This document shows, one piece after another, positions 5,711 to 8,543 of a stretch of 8,543 nt of DNA. A program made the position numbers and the translations under genes. This DNA is from Desulfobacterales bacterium. Lineage in GTDB: Bacteria > Desulfobacterota > Desulfobacteria > Desulfobacterales > RPRI01. Position 1 is the first letter of the stretch; the number at the start of each line of letters is the position of its first letter. The notes beneath the pieces were generated by a model. That model searched no databases, was not told the origin of the DNA, and worked only from the letters and a program-made list of their open reading frames with translations. The DNA lies in contig JAUYEO010000306.1 of assembly GCA_030689795.1 (NCBI GenBank), positions 1-8,543 of the forward strand, written 5' to 3'.

Positions 5711-7093
5711 TTAAGGGTTTAATTTGCTCTTGAATATTTCATAGCTTACCAGAATTTCAAGCGCATGCATTACCTGGTTATCAGTCTGAATCCCTTCGCT
5801 TGTCAGAGGGCCGAGTCTGTAATCCGAGTCTCGCACTTTAATTTTTTTCACGGGATCCTTTTTCTCTTTGTCTGTTTTGGCGCCTGAACCGGGCTCTTTA
5901 TCTTTTTTCTTTGCATCGGGATTTGCATCAAGATGATTTTTTAAATCTTTTTCCTTAAGCATGCCATCATCATCATATATGCTTTCGTCGCCAGGCGTTT
6001 TATGTCTTAACACAATGTCGGGTTCAATGCCCTTTGCCTGTATGGATCTCCCGCTCGGCGTATAATACCTTGCAATTGTCAGCTTCAGGGCATATCCGTC
6101 CCGTAATGTTTCAACACTCTGAACCGATCCTTTTCCGAAAGATGTCGTTCCCAGGATAAGCGCTCTTTTATGATCCTGGAGAGCCCCGGCTACAATTTCT
6201 GCCGCACTTGCGCTTCCGCTGTTAATGAGAACTACCATGGGATATGTTCTTTTCACCTTGTCCGGATGAGCATTATAAATTTTTGAATTTTTTTTGTGCC
6301 GTCCTTCTATCGAGAGAATTTTCCCGTCGTCTATAAATACATCTGAAAGTTTGACTGCCTGAGTTAAAAGGCCTCCTCCGTTGTCGCGAAGGTCAAGTAT
6401 AAGCCCTTTCGGGGGGGCAGCCGATTCAAATTTTTCTAAAGCTTTAATAAAATCATCCGTTGTGTTTCCTGTAAAGTTTGTTATCCATATATAGCCGTAG
6501 CCTGGTTTTATTGATACGGATTTTATGCTTTCGACAGGAATTATATCCCGCACAAGAGTAAATTCAAGCGGTTCGGTTACGCCTTCCCTTGATATGGTCA
6601 CAACAACGGTAGTCCCCTTCGGACCTCTCATTTTACTTACAGCATCCCGCAGGTCCTTGGGAGTAACTCCGTCTATCCTGATTATTTTGTCTTTTGCTTT
6701 TATTCCGGCCTTAAAAGCCGGTGTTCCTTCAATAGGAGAAATAACCGTAATAAAATTATTCTGGAGTGTTATGTGTATTCCGATACCGGGAAACTCGCCT
6801 TCAGAATCGATTTGCAGATCTTCGAAGGCTTCGGGAGGAAGCAGCGAAGAATGCGGATCAAGGCCATGAACCATGCCCTGGATGGCTTTTTGTATAAGAT
6901 CTTTGGTGTCAACCGGGTCAACGTAATTGTTTTCGATTATTTCAATCACATCGCTGAATATTTTCAGGCCTTTATAAGTTTCTTCGCCGCTTGCCGAAAG
7001 ATCGCGGTAAAAACCGGCGCCTGCAGTTAAAAAAGCTGCGGCAAATATCACCGTTACCCAAAGTTTTATATGACGGTTTTTCTTTTGGTTCAT
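5711..7093 (-). CDS. ctpA: S41 family carboxyl-terminal processing protease with PDZ domain
   Basis: A 460-residue tail-specific serine protease of the CtpA/Prc family, exported and probably anchored by the hydrophobic segment at residues 10-27. Residues 40-90 form the N-terminal helical region (NNYVDP, HGLDPHSSLL). A PDZ domain lies at about 96-182 (FPGIGIHI, GTPAFKAGIKAKDKI). The S41 core follows: LILDLRDNGGG (231-241), NSGSASAAEI with Ser296, GTTSFGKGSVQ with Lys321 and Gln325. These agree with the Ser-Lys(-Gln) site of the family, so it looks active. A Lys/Asp-rich low-complexity stretch (about 380-420) precedes the C-terminal helix. I place the start at the ATG at 7093 because GAAGGAGAG stands just upstream; an in-frame ATG at 7186 would add 31 residues but run into the preceding gene. 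It lies between the EnvC-like and YibQ-like genes. Likely substrates are periplasmic proteins such as murein hydrolases or their adaptors. Confidence 0.93.
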   Translation of the reverse strand: MNQKKNRHIKLWVTVIFAAAFLTAGAGFYRDLSASGEETYKGLKIFSDVIEIIENNYVDPVDTKDLIQKAIQGMVHGLDPHSSLLPPEAFEDLQIDSEGEFPGIGIHITLQNNFITVISPIEGTPAFKAGIKAKDKIIRIDGVTPKDLRDAVSKMRGPKGTTVVVTISREGVTEPLEFTLVRDIIPVESIKSVSIKPGYGYIWITNFTGNTTDDFIKALEKFESAAPPKGLILDLRDNGGGLLTQAVKLSDVFIDDGKILSIEGRHKKNSKIYNAHPDKVKRTYPMVVLINSGSASAAEIVAGALQDHKRALILGTTSFGKGSVQSVETLRDGYALKLTIARYYTPSGRSIQAKGIEPDIVLRHKTPGDESIYDDDGMLKEKDLKNHLDANPDAKKKDKEPGSGAKTDKEKKDPVKKIKVRDSDYRLGPLTSEGIQTDNQVMHALEILVSYEIFKSKLNP

Positions 7094-7096
7094 TTT

Positions 7097-7105
7097 CTCT
7101 CCTTC
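7097..7105 (-). promoter_or_regulatory. Shine-Dalgarno site that sets the ctpA start
   Basis: GAAGGAGAG on the minus strand, ending three bases before the ATG at 7093. It argues against the longer reading from 7186, which would overlap the 3' end of the envC-like gene by 44 bases. Confidence 0.65.
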
Positions 7106-7142
7106 TATGCCGTTCTCACCATTTAAATGGCACAGTTGTTTT

Positions 7143-8543
7143 TTACGACGGCTTAAACCATTCGACCGGATCAACGGGTTTCCCATGATGCCGCACTTCG
7201 AAATATAGTCCGGTACCGGATAAAGAACCGGTATCGCCTGCTGTGGCTATTACTTCTTCTGTTTCCACCAGAGCGCCTTTTGATTTAAAATTTTCTTCGA
7301 GATGGGCGTACACAGTGTAATAACTTTCACCATGATCTATAATAATCATGTTACCATAACCTTTAAACCAGCCCGAATAAATAATTTTCCCCGCTATGAC
7401 CGATTTAATCGGTTCACCTCTTTCGGCTTCGATATCGATCCCGCTTCTGAAATTGACAACATGATATTTCAGATCGGTATAAGCTCCGAAAGATGACACT
7501 ATCTTACCTCTGACAGGTTGGTTAAGCAACCCTTTTAATGATTCGAGCCCCTTGAAAGAAGCATTGTCAGGATGATCCGTTTTGCCTGTCTCCGTGTTTA
7601 GAGATTTTATGACATTATCAAGAGTCCTTGCAGCATCTTCAAGAGATTTTACAGCAGCAATTTCAAGGGATTTTTTGCTGCGGATCTCCTCAAGAAGTCT
7701 GGTTCGCTTTTGCCTTTCAACAGTGATGTTCTGAATCTGCTTTTCAAGATTCTGTTCGCCGGACTGTTGCTTTGCCTGCCGCGCATTCAGATTGCCCTGC
7801 AATTGATCAAGACGGTTCCTGTTCTCAAAGAGTTTGTCTATCGCTTTTTTGTCGTAATCTAAAATCATTTCAAGATACTTCTTACGCTGAAAAAATTCAT
7901 CCACAGAATCCACAGATGCAAGAAGATGCATTCTCCCGAGCCAGTTCAGTTTATAAAGCGCAACAAGCCGTTTTGAGACATAATACTCCAGGCTTTCTAT
8001 TGTGTCTGTAACCGCCTTTGACTCATTGTTAATATTTACAATCTGCCTGTTTATCCCCGACAGTTCATTTCTTAAAACAGAAATATTTTTTCTTATGTTG
8101 TTGATTGTAATATCCTGTTCATTCAGGCTGTTTATAACCAGATATTCTTTTTTAGTGATGTTTACTATCGCAGCTTTGCTTTCCTCGATTTTATTGTTGA
8201 TTCTTTTTGCCTCTTTTTGGAGGTTGTCGATATCACCGGATGGTTTTAAGACTGTTTTCTTTACGGGTTCGGGTTTTGTAACAGGATGTGAAAGCTGCAC
8301 ATAGATGCTTTTATTTCGTATATAACCCACATGGCCTTCATGTGATACTTTCAGCCATCCGTCAATATGCTTGATGACAACAACCGTTTCGCCTTTAGCA
8401 AGAATCCTGACACGGGGTTGGTTCCTGTCGGGTCCTTTGCGCATATGGAGTTTGCCGGAAATCACCGTTCCTGTTTCAGTGGAATCAGAACCACTGTATC
8501 CGCTGGTTCCAAACAGAAGTAAAAACCATACGGACAGAATTAT
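7143..8543 (-). CDS. envC: EnvC-like murein hydrolase activator with SH3-like domain and degenerate M23 (LytM) domain; 5' end outside the window
   Basis: The frame stays open to the window edge, so the gene is partial: 466 residues are visible and the true start lies beyond 8543. The GTG at 8465 is internal, because the residues before it (IILSVWFLLLFG) look like a signal-peptide core. After the signal comes a bacterial SH3-like domain (LHMRKGP ... GWLKVSHEGHVGYI), then about 200 residues of heptad-rich coiled coil, then an M23/LytM domain at the C terminus (VRGKIVSSFG ... GYGNMIIIDHG ... YAHLEE ... GLYFEVRHHGKPVDP). Two zinc-ligand places of active M23 peptidases are changed: Arg (codon 7446-7448) stands for the first His, and Tyr (codon 7203-7205) for the His before FEV. 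This matches EnvC, which has no hydrolase activity and activates periplasmic amidases during cell separation. The first visible gene of the envC-ctpA-yibQ series. The upstream SH3-like domain is absent from E. coli EnvC. Confidence 0.88.
   Translation of the reverse strand: MILSVWFLLLFGTSGYSGSDSTETGTVISGKLHMRKGPDRNQPRVRILAKGETVVVIKHIDGWLKVSHEGHVGYIRNKSIYVQLSHPVTKPEPVKKTVLKPSGDIDNLQKEAKRINNKIEESKAAIVNITKKEYLVINSLNEQDITINNIRKNISVLRNELSGINRQIVNINNESKAVTDTIESLEYYVSKRLVALYKLNWLGRMHLLASVDSVDEFFQRKKYLEMILDYDKKAIDKLFENRNRLDQLQGNLNARQAKQQSGEQNLEKQIQNITVERQKRTRLLEEIRSKKSLEIAAVKSLEDAARTLDNVIKSLNTETGKTDHPDNASFKGLESLKGLLNQPVRGKIVSSFGAYTDLKYHVVNFRSGIDIEAERGEPIKSVIAGKIIYSGWFKGYGNMIIIDHGESYYTVYAHLEENFKSKGALVETEEVIATAGDTGSLSGTGLYFEVRHHGKPVDPVEWFKPS

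Noticed and set aside
7140..7148. TTTTTACGA at the end of the envC-like gene, similar to the repeat ends
   Set aside because: No inverted partner lies nearby and most of it is coding, so chance similarity is the simpler reading.
7094..7186. A 31-residue N-terminal extension of the CtpA-like protein
   Set aside because: It would overlap the envC-like gene, has no signal-like character, and a good ribosome-binding site stands before the inner ATG at 7093.
8002..8304. A hydrophobic 100-codon plus-strand frame resembling a membrane protein
   Set aside because: It is antisense to the coiled-coil region of the envC-like gene; antisense of Lys/Asn/Glu-rich codons naturally reads as Phe/Leu/Ile-rich.
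8463..8465. GTG as the start of the EnvC-like gene
   Set aside because: The frame stays open upstream to the window edge and encodes a hydrophobic signal-peptide core, so the start is outside the window.

Overview
The window reads as a stretch of a chromosome from a Desulfobacterota bacterium (Desulfobacterales-like: sulfate reducer or aromatic/fatty-acid degrader), at roughly 40-45 % GC outside one gene. Three things suggest this: an acyl-CoA dehydrogenase that closely matches, from memory, the non-decarboxylating glutaryl-CoA dehydrogenase of Desulfococcus; a ferredoxin-linked 2-oxoacid oxidoreductase; and intergenic repeats built on TTCGTAAAAAGTC, which I associate with such genomes. No database search was possible, so the lineage is inference. 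All six genes I accept lie on the minus strand, so transcription runs from the right edge to the left.

Right part (about 4739-8543): a cell-envelope cluster in the order envC-like, ctpA-like, yibQ-like. It encodes a coiled-coil EnvC-type murein hydrolase activator with an SH3-like domain (5' end cut by the window edge), a PDZ-containing S41 carboxyl-terminal processing protease, and a membrane-anchored divergent polysaccharide deacetylase. This order is common in proteobacteria and fits a role in septal peptidoglycan splitting and envelope maintenance.

Middle (2073-4488): a two-gene operon for a 2-oxoacid:ferredoxin oxidoreductase, probably of the 2-oxoglutarate type. A KorA-like alpha subunit overlaps by 8 bases a second gene in which the TPP/Fe-S beta subunit and the gamma subunit are fused.

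Left (188-1834): an acyl-CoA dehydrogenase, probably a non-decarboxylating glutaryl-CoA dehydrogenase, followed by a small carboxymuconolactone-decarboxylase-like protein. The dehydrogenase gene is far richer in GC than everything around it. Its likely product, glutaconyl-CoA, belongs to aromatic and glutarate catabolism, and the ferredoxin-linked enzyme could handle related central-carbon oxidation. That link is inference.

The intergenic spaces hold the most unusual structure. Gaps at 1-187, 1835-2072 and 4489-4738 each carry inverted-repeat elements sharing TTCGTAAAAAGTC ends but with different cores. These elements mark the boundaries between the three gene blocks. No gap without a gene exceeds 300 bases. 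I found no tRNA, rRNA, CRISPR array, transposase or phage gene, and no evident new defence or secretion system.
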